Below the pieces are notes generated by a model. It ran no database searches. It saw only the letters and a program-made list of their open reading frames with translations, and was not told where the DNA came from. Source: Mucilaginibacter_A sp050954285 (GTDB lineage: Bacteria > Bacteroidota > Bacteroidia > Sphingobacteriales > Sphingobacteriaceae). From it: a DNA stretch of 64,000 nucleotides. Location: assembly GCA_050954285.1 (NCBI GenBank), contig JBPBPL010000011.1, positions 124,001 through 188,000 on the forward strand, read 5' to 3'. Of the stretch, positions 51,955 through 59,991 are shown in pieces (within the stretch, counting starts at the first letter, position 1; each line of letters begins with the position of its first letter). The translations under genes were made by a program, and so were the position numbers.

Positions 51955-52695
51955 ATGGATTTTAAAGCACAAATAGATAAAGAAAAACTGCCAAAGCATG
52001 TGGCCATCATTATGGATGGCAACGGTCGTTGGGCGAAAGGCAAGGGCAAGCTCCGCATTTTTGGCCATCATAATGGTGTTTTGGCCGTGCGTGATGTGGT
52101 AGAAGGCGCAGGCGAACTGGGCATTGGTTATTTAACTTTATATACTTTTTCTTCTGAAAACTGGAACCGTCCAAAATTTGAAGTTACAGCAATTATGGAG
52201 CTGCTGATCTCGACTATCAACAAAGAGATTAAAAAGCTTATGCAAAACAATGTACGCCTTAATGCAATTGGTGATCTGGAAATGCTGCCCGGAAAGTGCC
52301 ATCAGGAATTGCAGGCAGCCATTGATAAAACAGCTAATAATACCGGTTTGGTTTTAACACTGGCTCTAAGCTACAGTTCGCGCCGGGAAATTGTAAATGC
52401 TGCAAAGCAACTGGCTGAAAAAGTTGAAAAAGGTGAGCTAAAAGCAGCTGATATCAACGAGGATTTATTTACACAGCATCTGCACACTTCTGCCATGCCT
52501 GATCCTGAATTGCTGATCAGGACGAGTGGCGAGTACCGAATCAGTAATTACCTGCTTTGGCAAATTGCTTATGCCGAGCTTTATTTTACGGCTAAATTAT
52601 GGCCGGATTACCGCAAAGAAGATTTGTTTGAAGCCGTTTTAGATTACCAGCGAAGGGAACGACGCTTTGGAATGACAAGCGAGCAAGTGAACTAA
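51955..52695 (+). CDS. uppS: Isoprenyl (undecaprenyl-PP) transferase
   Basis: 246 aa, ATG at 51955. Family signature IMDGNGRWAKGKG (catalytic Asp in MDGNGRW), YLTLYTFSSENWNRP, and the C-terminal RTSGEYRISNYLLWQIAYAELYF (in part). Makes the C55 lipid carrier used for peptidoglycan and surface sugars. In the run uppS-bamA-skp-skp-murI. Confidence 0.97.
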   Translation: MDFKAQIDKEKLPKHVAIIMDGNGRWAKGKGKLRIFGHHNGVLAVRDVVEGAGELGIGYLTLYTFSSENWNRPKFEVTAIMELLISTINKEIKKLMQNNVRLNAIGDLEMLPGKCHQELQAAIDKTANNTGLVLTLALSYSSRREIVNAAKQLAEKVEKGELKAADINEDLFTQHLHTSAMPDPELLIRTSGEYRISNYLLWQIAYAELYFTAKLWPDYRKEDLFEAVLDYQRRERRFGMTSEQVN

Positions 52696-52756
52696 TTTTT
52701 GATGTTTAACACTTTTTAACAACTCTTTAAATTACTTTAGCCTCCAAATTCTACGA

Positions 52757-55300
52757 ATGAACAGGTACCTTTTAGCACTATTTTTCTGTACAATATCTAC
52801 TGCTGTTCTGGCTCAGGTTGGCCGGCAAAAAAATCCTGCGCCACAAGTGCTGCCGGCAGATAGTTTGAGTTACCTCAACCCAAAAGAACTGACAATTGGT
52901 ACCGTTACCGTTTCCGGCTCACAATATTTGGATAAAGATGTATTGATCAAAATTTCCCAATTAACCAAAGGTGATAAAATTACCGTACCGGGCGATGCCA
53001 CTTCAAACGTAATCAAGAACCTCTGGCAGCAGGGATTGTTTGATGATGTGAAATTATTATACACACTCCGCAACGATACAATCAATTTTGATATTAACGT
53101 AAAAGAACGTCCGCGTCTTTCTAAATTGAATTTAAAAGGCATTCGAAAAGGAGAAATTGAAGATGTTCAGAAAAAACTAAAAGATAAAACCGGGAAAATT
53201 GTAAACGAAAACTTACTAAATACAACTACAGCAATTATCAAAAAGCATTTTGCCGAGAAAGGTTACCTAAATACTACGGTTGATATTAAACAACGCAAAG
53301 ATGCTGGCGAAGCAAATAGCATGATCTTGGATGCAACCATTGATAAAAAGACAAAAGTTAAAGTAAATAGTGTGTCCTTTACAGGTAATACTGCTTTTAA
53401 GGATGCAAAATTGGCTTCGTTTCTGAAAAAAACCAAAGCTAAAAAATGGTATAATATTTTTGGTTCTAAGAAGTTTTTACGCGATAAATATGACGAAGAC
53501 AAGCAAACGCTGGTTGCCAAAATGCAGGCAAACGGTTACCGTGATGCAGAAGTTTTGAGCGATTCTGTTTGGAATAATGATGCAACTACAGTTAACGTAA
53601 AAATTAAATTGTACGAAGGACCAAAATATTATTTCGGTGATGTAACCTGGTCTGGTAACGCAAAATATCCTACCAAAATTTTAAACACACTTTTGAAGAT
53701 TAAAAGAGGTGATGTTTTTAGTGAGGAAGAATTGAACAAACGCTTGAGTGGTTCGCCAAATGGAGATGATATTTCTTCGCTATATTTAAATGATGGTTAT
53801 TTAACATATCAAACCGATCCCGTTCAAACCCGCATTCATAACGATACTATTGATGTGGATTTAAGGGTTTACGAAGGTCCGCAATATACTATCAACAAAG
53901 TAATTGTAAAAGGAAATGAAGTAACCAATGACAAGGTTATTTTACGGGAAATCCGTACAAAACCTGGTCAGAAATTTTCGAAAGAAGCTATCGTGAGAAG
54001 TACACAAGCGATTACGCAGTTAGGTAATTTTGATGAGCAGAAAATTGATCCCCGGCCAACAAACATCAACCCAAATGATGGAACAGTGGATATTTTGTAT
54101 AATGTAGTTGAAAAACCTTCTGACCAGATTGAACTTTCGGGTGGTTTTGGCGGCGGAAGCATTGTTGGAACTTTAGGTTTAACTTTTAATAACTTCTCGC
54201 TTAGAAACCTGTTCAACCTAAGTGCTTATAAACCATTGCCAAAAGGCGATGGCGAGAAATTAAGTTTACGCGGACAAGCAAATGGTAAAAACTATCAGAA
54301 TTTTTCTTTTACCTATTCTGAACCTTGGTTCGGTGGAAAAAAACCGGTAAATTTTGGCGTAACTGCTTATACGCAATTGCAATCCAACGGATATTATTAT
54401 CCTAAAAGCAGCGCTTCTTATTATGGAATTACCATAAATGGTGTTTCAGCCACTATTGGTAAACAATTAAAATGGCCGGATGATTATTTCAACTTGAGTC
54501 ATACTTTGAGTTTTGACCATTATAATCTAAATAACTATACCGGATATTTATTCAATAATGGTAAATCCATCAATATTAAGCTAACGGAAACTTTTAGCCG
54601 TTATTCATTGGATGCACCAATTTATCCAACATCAGGTTCTAACATTCGTTTAACGGCACAATTTACGCCACCTTATTCTTTGTTCAATAATGTAAATTAT
54701 GCAATTGCAACTGCTCAGGATCGTTATCGTTTTGTGGAATATTACAAAGCAAAGTTTGAAGCACAATGGTTCCAGAAAATTTATGGTAAACTGGTTTTAA
54801 AAGCACAAACGCAGTTTGGTTTTCTAAGTGCTTATAATAGTGCCGTTGGCCAATCGCCATTTGAACGTTTTAAATTGGGTGGTGATGGTATGCAGAGTTA
54901 TCAGTTTTTGCAAGGATCAGAAATTATTGGTTTACGCGGATATGAAAACTTTGATATTGTACCTTTAGGTTCAAACACAACATTGGCCAGTACTTCCGGA
55001 AGCCCGATTTTTGATAAGTTTCAGTTAGAACTTCGTCATCCGGTTATTGCAAGTCAATCAGCAACAATCTTTATATTGGCTTTTACAGAAGGTGGTAATA
55101 CCTGGAACTCTTTCAATCAGTTTGCACCATTTAACGTAAGGCGTTCTGCAGGTGTTGGTGCCCGTATTTTCCTGCCAATATTTGGTTTATTAGGTTTGGA
55201 TTATGGTTATGGATTTGATCCTATCCCTGGTTTGCCAACAGCTAATAAGGGCCACTTTCACTTCTCGATCGCTCAAAGTTTAAGTGGTGGATTTAATTAA
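52757..55300 (+). CDS. bamA: Outer-membrane protein assembly factor BamA
   Basis: 847 aa, ATG at 52757. Signal peptide ending VLAQ. About five POTRA domains (residues 45-430) are visible as repeated GN-x-x-x-D/K turns (TFTGNTAFKD, WSGNAKYPT, VKGNEVTND), then the Omp85 barrel (450-847) with the LGGDGMQSYQFLQGSEIIGLRGYE region (R-G-Y substituting R-G-F) and a C-terminal strand near ...HFSIAQSLSG. Folds beta-barrels into the outer membrane. Two Skp genes follow, so chaperone and insertase are made together. Distinct from TamL at 14.2 kb. Confidence 0.95.
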   Translation: MNRYLLALFFCTISTAVLAQVGRQKNPAPQVLPADSLSYLNPKELTIGTVTVSGSQYLDKDVLIKISQLTKGDKITVPGDATSNVIKNLWQQGLFDDVKLLYTLRNDTINFDINVKERPRLSKLNLKGIRKGEIEDVQKKLKDKTGKIVNENLLNTTTAIIKKHFAEKGYLNTTVDIKQRKDAGEANSMILDATIDKKTKVKVNSVSFTGNTAFKDAKLASFLKKTKAKKWYNIFGSKKFLRDKYDEDKQTLVAKMQANGYRDAEVLSDSVWNNDATTVNVKIKLYEGPKYYFGDVTWSGNAKYPTKILNTLLKIKRGDVFSEEELNKRLSGSPNGDDISSLYLNDGYLTYQTDPVQTRIHNDTIDVDLRVYEGPQYTINKVIVKGNEVTNDKVILREIRTKPGQKFSKEAIVRSTQAITQLGNFDEQKIDPRPTNINPNDGTVDILYNVVEKPSDQIELSGGFGGGSIVGTLGLTFNNFSLRNLFNLSAYKPLPKGDGEKLSLRGQANGKNYQNFSFTYSEPWFGGKKPVNFGVTAYTQLQSNGYYYPKSSASYYGITINGVSATIGKQLKWPDDYFNLSHTLSFDHYNLNNYTGYLFNNGKSINIKLTETFSRYSLDAPIYPTSGSNIRLTAQFTPPYSLFNNVNYAIATAQDRYRFVEYYKAKFEAQWFQKIYGKLVLKAQTQFGFLSAYNSAVGQSPFERFKLGGDGMQSYQFLQGSEIIGLRGYENFDIVPLGSNTTLASTSGSPIFDKFQLELRHPVIASQSATIFILAFTEGGNTWNSFNQFAPFNVRRSAGVGARIFLPIFGLLGLDYGYGFDPIPGLPTANKGHFHFSIAQSLSGGFN

Positions 55301-55384
55301 CAATAAACTGTCAATTTTTAAACTAATCCCTAAAACCATAGTCTTAAAGTATTTTTGAAAGATTTCCAAAATCATAATTTTACG

Positions 55385-55392
55385 TAGGTTTG
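55385..55392 (+). promoter_or_regulatory. Candidate -7 box before skp-like gene (TAGGTTTG)
   Basis: TAnnTTTG match ending 4 bases before the ATG at 55397. A second promoter inside the run is possible, but the short distance is a concern. Confidence 0.3.
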
Positions 55393-55396
55393 TAGT

Positions 55397-55927
55397 ATGA
55401 AGAGATTATTTTTAACATTAATTCTACCACTTTTAACCACAGCAGCTGTTTTTGCGCAACGTTTTGCTTATGTTGATTCTGAGTATATATTGAAACACAT
55501 TCCAGAATATGCTTCTTCGCAAAAGCAGATTGCTTCTATTTCGGATCAATGGCAAAAAGAAACCGACGCCCGTTTTCAGGAAATAGACCGGATGTATAAA
55601 GCTTACCAGGCAGATCAGGTTTTGATGACTGGCGACATGAAAAAGCGTCGTGAAAACGAAATCATCGATAAAGAGAAATCAGCTAAAGATTTCCAGCGGC
55701 AAAAATTTGGGCCTGATGGGGAACTTTCTCAACGTAGTACGGCTTTAATTAAACCCATTCAGGATCGGGTTGCAAAAGCAGTACAAGCCATTGCAGAAAG
55801 TGAAAACCTGGATATGATTTTTGACAAAAATAGCGAAGTAATTATGTTGTACGCAAATCCGCGTTATGATAAGAGTGCAGCCGTAATTACACGTTTAGGA
55901 TTAAAACCAGGTGTACTGGCCAGATAA
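55397..55927 (+). CDS. OmpH/Skp-family periplasmic chaperone
   Basis: 176 aa, ATG at 55397. Signal peptide (cleavage after VFA), FAYVDSEYILKHIPEYASSQKQ, a long charged helical arm (about residues 45-110) and a C-terminal LDMIFDKNSEVIMLYANP. Skp-type holdase for outer-membrane proteins, directly after bamA. One of three OmpH proteins in the window. Confidence 0.9.
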   Translation: MKRLFLTLILPLLTTAAVFAQRFAYVDSEYILKHIPEYASSQKQIASISDQWQKETDARFQEIDRMYKAYQADQVLMTGDMKKRRENEIIDKEKSAKDFQRQKFGPDGELSQRSTALIKPIQDRVAKAVQAIAESENLDMIFDKNSEVIMLYANPRYDKSAAVITRLGLKPGVLAR

Positions 55928-55943
55928 AAGTTAAAAATCAGTT

Positions 55944-55957
55944 TATAAAAACAGCAC
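55944..55957 (+). repeat. Diverged dispersed word (TATAAAAACAGCAC)
   Basis: Two mismatches; lies in the gap between the two Skp genes. Confidence 0.4.
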
Positions 55958-55981
55958 ACAACAATCACCCATAAATAAAAA

Positions 55982-56494
55982 ATGAAAAAACTATTCAAAG
56001 TTGCTTTAGTTGCCGGAAGCTTATTTTTTGCAGGAAACATCGCTAAAGCACAATCTAAAATCGGTTACATCAACGTAAACCAAGTAGTAGATCAAATGCC
56101 TGAAACCAAAACAATTCAGAAACAGATTCAGGATTATCAAAAAACTTTTGTTGATCAGTTAACTACCATGAACAACGAACTGCAAACCAATGCACAAGGT
56201 TATGATGCCAAAAAAGCAACCATGACCGATGCGGCACGTACGGCTAAAGAAAGTGAATTGCAAGACATGAACAAACGTTTGCAGGATTATCAAACAAAAG
56301 CACAACAACAAGTTGGCGATAAAAGCAAACAGCTTTCTGATCCTTTGCTTGCTAAAGTTCGTACCGCTATTCAAAATGTAGCCAAAGAAAAAGGTTACAC
56401 TTACGTTTTCGATACAGCCCAAACAGAATTGTTAGTTTCTCAGCCCGGAGATGATTTGATGCCATCTGTAAAAGTAAAATTGGGAATCAAATAA
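55982..56494 (+). CDS. OmpH/Skp-family periplasmic chaperone
   Basis: 170 aa, ATG at 55982. Signal peptide ending AKA, then IGYINVNQVVDQMPETKTIQKQI, a Gln/Lys-rich coiled arm (about 40-120), and YVFDTAQTELLVSQPGDDL. Tandem partner of the preceding gene, 54 bases apart; the two are related but clearly diverged. Together with bamA they form an outer-membrane biogenesis unit. Confidence 0.9.
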   Translation: MKKLFKVALVAGSLFFAGNIAKAQSKIGYINVNQVVDQMPETKTIQKQIQDYQKTFVDQLTTMNNELQTNAQGYDAKKATMTDAARTAKESELQDMNKRLQDYQTKAQQQVGDKSKQLSDPLLAKVRTAIQNVAKEKGYTYVFDTAQTELLVSQPGDDLMPSVKVKLGIK

Positions 56495-56495
56495 G

Positions 56496-56509
56496 ATACT
56501 TCTTTTATC
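56496..56509 (-). repeat. Dispersed word, exact (GATAAAAGAAGTAT)
   Basis: Intergenic, one base after the second Skp stop and ahead of the terminator. Confidence 0.88.
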
Positions 56510-56513
56510 CATT

Positions 56514-56552
56514 AAAAAGCGGTGTTCATGCAAAATGAACGCCGCTTTTTTT
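56514..56552 (+). terminator. Terminator after skp genes
   Basis: Arms GCGGTGTTCAT (56519-56529) and ATGAACGCCGC (56535-56545), one G-T pair, extended by A and T runs, then T-rich. It contains the upstream ATG of the murI frame, so that ATG is not the true start. Confidence 0.9.
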
Positions 56553-56563
56553 ATTTTAGCCGG

Positions 56564-57370
56564 ATGCCAGCAAACCAGCCTATAGGTATTTTCGATTCCG
56601 GTATCGGAGGATTGACCGTTGCCAATGCCATCCAAAAACTAATGCCAAAAGAAGCATTGGTGTATTTTGGTGATACGGCGCATTTGCCTTACGGCGATAA
56701 ATCTCCTGAGGCAATCAAGTATTATTCACTCAAAATTGCCAAGTTCTTGATGGACGAAGGCTGCAAAGCAATTGTAATTGCTTGTAATACAGCGTCTTCA
56801 TTGGCTTATCACGATTTGAAGCTATTTCTGGGCAACCAAATTCCGATTTACAGCGTGATCGATCCGGTGGTAGAATACATGACTGCTTCTGATAGGTTTC
56901 AAAATATTGGAGTAATTGCTACCCGCGCTACTATCAAATCAAATGTTTATGCGGAGAAAATACATCAGCTAAAACCTGAAATTAAAGTACAATCACTGGC
57001 TACGCCATTGTTAGTACCGATGATTGAAGAAGGTTTTTTTAACGATCAGATCAGTAGTACGCTCATCCACACTTACCTTTCCGATCCGCAATTGCAGGAA
57101 ATTGACAGCTTAATTTTAGGTTGTACACATTATCCACTCATCCGCAATGAAATTGCCGCGTATTATCAACCCGAAATTGCCATTATTGACAATACAGAAA
57201 TTGTGGCCAATCATCTGCAAAAAGAATTAAAACGAATGAACTTGCTGAATGAAGAAACACCCGAACCACACCGTTTTTACATTTCAGATTTTACGGATTC
57301 ATTTGAAAAAAGTACACAGCTTTTCTTCGGACAGCAAATTCAGTTAAATCTTCGTCAAATTTGGGACTAA
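56564..57370 (+). CDS. murI: Glutamate racemase
   Basis: 268 aa from ATG 56564; earlier in-frame ATGs lie in the terminator. IGIFDSGIGGLTVA (residues 6-19), VIACNTASS with the first catalytic Cys, and LILGCTHYPLI with the second. Makes D-glutamate for peptidoglycan. Behind the skp terminator, so it probably has its own promoter. Word variant at 56643-56656 (two mismatches). Confidence 0.97.
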   Translation: MPANQPIGIFDSGIGGLTVANAIQKLMPKEALVYFGDTAHLPYGDKSPEAIKYYSLKIAKFLMDEGCKAIVIACNTASSLAYHDLKLFLGNQIPIYSVIDPVVEYMTASDRFQNIGVIATRATIKSNVYAEKIHQLKPEIKVQSLATPLLVPMIEEGFFNDQISSTLIHTYLSDPQLQEIDSLILGCTHYPLIRNEIAAYYQPEIAIIDNTEIVANHLQKELKRMNLLNEETPEPHRFYISDFTDSFEKSTQLFFGQQIQLNLRQIWD

Positions 57371-57419
57371 CCCTATCGGCCTAATTCTATTTATCCTGTT
57401 TAAAATCGTTCTGAATAAG

Positions 57420-57427
57420 TAAGTTTG
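57420..57427 (+). promoter_or_regulatory. Candidate nuoH -7 box (TAAGTTTG)
   Basis: TAnnTTTG match, 24 bases before the nuoH TTG start. No strong -33 element is visible. It supports a separate nuoH-N transcript that starts after murI. Confidence 0.45.
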
Positions 57428-57451
57428 CAGGGTTAGCTAACGAAATTTGTT

Positions 57452-58522
57452 TTGAACCCATACCTGCTTAGCATTCTGGTTGCGCTTTTGCTGTTCACAT
57501 TTGTGGCCCTGTTTACTACGGTGGCTGTTTACGTGGAGCGCAAGGTTTCGGCATTTATGCAAGATCGTTTAGGTCCGATGGAAACCGGAAAATACGGTTC
57601 CTTGCAGGTTTTTGCAGATATGTTGAAAATGCTGCAAAAAGAGCTGATTACACCACTGGCTGCTGATAAAACCTTATTTGCGCTGGCTCCAATCGTTATT
57701 TTTGTGGCTGTTTATTTAGGTTTTGCTGCTTTGCCCTGGGCGCCAGGTTTGGTTCCGGCACACATTAATGTTGGTATTTTTTACATTTTAGCCGTTTTGT
57801 CTATCGAGACGGTTGGCATTTTGATGGCGGGCTGGGGTTCTAATAATAAATACGCGTTACTTGGCGCGGTTCGTTCAGTTGCGCAAATTGTTTCTTATGA
57901 AATTCCGGCTGGATTTGCGTTGATTTCTGTGGTAATGATTTCTCAAACGCTTGATTTACAGGAAATTTCCAGACAACAAGGAATCTTATCCACAGAAAAT
58001 ATCAAGTTTTTAGGTTTTATGCCGATAAAAGAAGTAGGTGGTTTTTTGGCTTGGAACATTTTCTGCGCACCGCATCTCATTATTGCATTTGTGATTTATT
58101 TCATCGCATCGCTGGCCGAAAGCAACCGTGCGCCGTTTGATATTCCGGAAGCTGAGTCTGAATTAGTGGCCGGTTTTCACACAGAATATACTGGTTTCCG
58201 ATTTGCGCTGGTTTTTCTGGCAGAATATTCGATGATGTTTTTGACCTCGATGGTTGCTGTGATTTTGTTTTTGGGTGCCTGGAACACGCCGCTGCCTAAT
58301 ATATCAGCCTTAAAACTGGCCGATTGGACAACCGGAAATATATGGGGGATTGGCTGGATATTTTTCAAAACGCTGCTGCTAATTTTAGTGCAAATGTGGA
58401 TCCGGTGGACATTGCCGCGTTTTCGTGTAGATCAGTTAATGGATTTATGCTGGAAAGTGTTAACGCCGCTCGCTTTTTTGTGTATGCTGATTTCGGGTAT
58501 CTGGCGGTTATGGCTGATGTAA
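57452..58522 (+). CDS. nuoH: NADH-quinone oxidoreductase subunit H
   Basis: 356 aa. Eight membrane segments; YVERKVSAFMQDRLGP near the N terminus and ESNRAPFDIPEAESELVAGFHTEYTG (in part) are the subunit 1 signatures at the quinone site. The start is TTG at 57452; the next Met is residue 35, inside the first conserved motif. First gene of nuoHIJKLMN; nuoA-G are not upstream of it (murI is). A one-mismatch word (58024-58037) is read I-K-E-V. Confidence 0.95.
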   Translation: MNPYLLSILVALLLFTFVALFTTVAVYVERKVSAFMQDRLGPMETGKYGSLQVFADMLKMLQKELITPLAADKTLFALAPIVIFVAVYLGFAALPWAPGLVPAHINVGIFYILAVLSIETVGILMAGWGSNNKYALLGAVRSVAQIVSYEIPAGFALISVVMISQTLDLQEISRQQGILSTENIKFLGFMPIKEVGGFLAWNIFCAPHLIIAFVIYFIASLAESNRAPFDIPEAESELVAGFHTEYTGFRFALVFLAEYSMMFLTSMVAVILFLGAWNTPLPNISALKLADWTTGNIWGIGWIFFKTLLLILVQMWIRWTLPRFRVDQLMDLCWKVLTPLAFLCMLISGIWRLWLM

Positions 58523-58558
58523 AAATAACCGCGAAAAAATAAAAATAGAAAAATAAAA

Positions 58559-59137
58559 ATGCTCAGTAATATCATCAAAGGATTTACCACCGCAGGCAAA
58601 GGCTTAAACCTCACCCTAAAACATTTTTTTGCTGCTAAAAACAGTAGGGAAGTGTTGAGCGTACAATCTGATAATTACTTCAAGCAACAGGAAGGAAACG
58701 TAACCATTCAGTATCCGCACCAAACTTTGCCTGTGCCGGAAACTGGTCGTTATCAGCTGTTTGTAGAAATGGATGATTGCATTGTTTGCGATTTATGTGC
58801 GAAAATCTGTCCGGTAAACTGCATCGACATCGAATCCATTAAAGCCACGGAAGCTATTGGTCAAACATCAGACGGAACAACCAAACGTTTGTATGCCGCA
58901 AAATTTGATATTGATATGGCCAAGTGCATGTACTGCGGTTTGTGCACCACGGTTTGCCCAACGGAATGTATCACCATGACCAATCAATACGATAAAAGTG
59001 TGGATGCACTGAGTTTGCTGAATTACCAGTTTTCGAGCATGACAGACGAAGAAGCTGTAGAAAAAAAATCAGCCATAGACAAACAAAATGCTGAAAAAGC
59101 TGCCGCCAAACAAGCCGCCACACTAAAAAAAGGTTGA
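58559..59137 (+). CDS. nuoI: NADH-quinone oxidoreductase subunit I
   Basis: 192 aa, ATG at 58559. Two 4Fe-4S clusters: CIVCDLCAKICPVNC and CMYCGLCTTVCPTEC. Carries electrons along the peripheral arm of complex I. The extended Ala/Lys tail (AEKAAAKQAATLKKG) is unusual but plausible. The TGA stop (59135-59137) overlaps the next dispersed word. Confidence 0.95.
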   Translation: MLSNIIKGFTTAGKGLNLTLKHFFAAKNSREVLSVQSDNYFKQQEGNVTIQYPHQTLPVPETGRYQLFVEMDDCIVCDLCAKICPVNCIDIESIKATEAIGQTSDGTTKRLYAAKFDIDMAKCMYCGLCTTVCPTECITMTNQYDKSVDALSLLNYQFSSMTDEEAVEKKSAIDKQNAEKAAAKQAATLKKG

Positions 59138-59149
59138 TAAAAACAGCAT
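59136..59149 (+). repeat. Dispersed word, exact, joining nuoI stop and nuoJ start
   Basis: TGATAAAAACAGCATG: the T before the word and its first two bases form the nuoI TGA, and its last two bases plus G form the nuoJ ATG. Confidence 0.88.
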
Positions 59150-59687
59150 GGAGCAAGCCATTTTCATTTTCCTGGGATTGATTACCGTTACTTCTGGCTG
59201 GTTTGTGGCGGCGAGCGGAAACCTGGTGCGTTCGGTTTTTATGTTTTTCGTGACGCTGTTTTCTATTGCCGGATTATACGTTTTTGCGCTGGCTGATTTT
59301 GTGGCCGTTACACAGATTGTGATTTATGTTGGCGGCGTTTTAGTGCTGATGCTGTTCACTTTCATGTTATCCAGCAAAGAAACATTGGAAAAGCTGGAAG
59401 AAAGCAAGCACCGGTATTTTACATTGAAACAGCTTCCGGCTTTGCTGGTTGCGCTTACATTTTTGCTGGTTTTGGTGAATGCAATTTTTAAACTAAATCC
59501 TGATCATTTACTTTGGATACAACAAGCTCAAAATAATACTTTCCGTCCGCAGGACAATACCGTTACCAACATCGGCGCCAATTTAATGACTGCTTATTTA
59601 TTACCTTTCGAGGCAATTTCCATTTTATTAATGATGGCCTTAATTGGTGCAGCGCATCTGGCCAGAAAGGAGCAGGCGGATGATTAA
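59148..59687 (+). CDS. nuoJ: NADH-quinone oxidoreductase subunit J
   Basis: 179 aa, ATG at 59148, taken from the dispersed word. Five membrane segments; FVAVTQIVIYVGGVLVLMLFTFML (in part) is the conserved central helix. Proton-pumping membrane arm. Overlaps nuoK by 8 bases. Confidence 0.94.
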   Translation: MEQAIFIFLGLITVTSGWFVAASGNLVRSVFMFFVTLFSIAGLYVFALADFVAVTQIVIYVGGVLVLMLFTFMLSSKETLEKLEESKHRYFTLKQLPALLVALTFLLVLVNAIFKLNPDHLLWIQQAQNNTFRPQDNTVTNIGANLMTAYLLPFEAISILLMMALIGAAHLARKEQADD

Positions 59688-59985
59688 CCTGCAAACTTTT
59701 ATGTTGATTGGCGCCAGTTTATTTTGTACCGGTTTGTACATGGTGCTGACTAAAAATAACGCCATTCAGGTTTTAATCGGGATTGAATTTATCATCAACG
59801 CCGCAATTATCAACTTGGTGGCTTTTGGTAAATACGATAAATACAACAACGGCGGCCAGCTATTTGCGCTTTTCGCCATCGTGCTGGCCGCGGCCGGAAC
59901 TGCTGTGGCGCTTGCTATTATTTTAAACATTTACCGCCAGTTTAAAACCATCGATCCTGAACAAATTAATGCTTTAAAAGATTAA
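59680..59985 (+). CDS. nuoK: NADH-quinone oxidoreductase subunit K
   Basis: 101 aa from ATG 59680, the normal NuoK length. Three membrane segments; IQVLIGIEFIINAAIINLVAF carries the helix-2 Glu. Starts inside the end of nuoJ. Confidence 0.94.
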   Translation: MINLQTFMLIGASLFCTGLYMVLTKNNAIQVLIGIEFIINAAIINLVAFGKYDKYNNGGQLFALFAIVLAAAGTAVALAIILNIYRQFKTIDPEQINALKD

Positions 59986-59991
59986 AACTAT

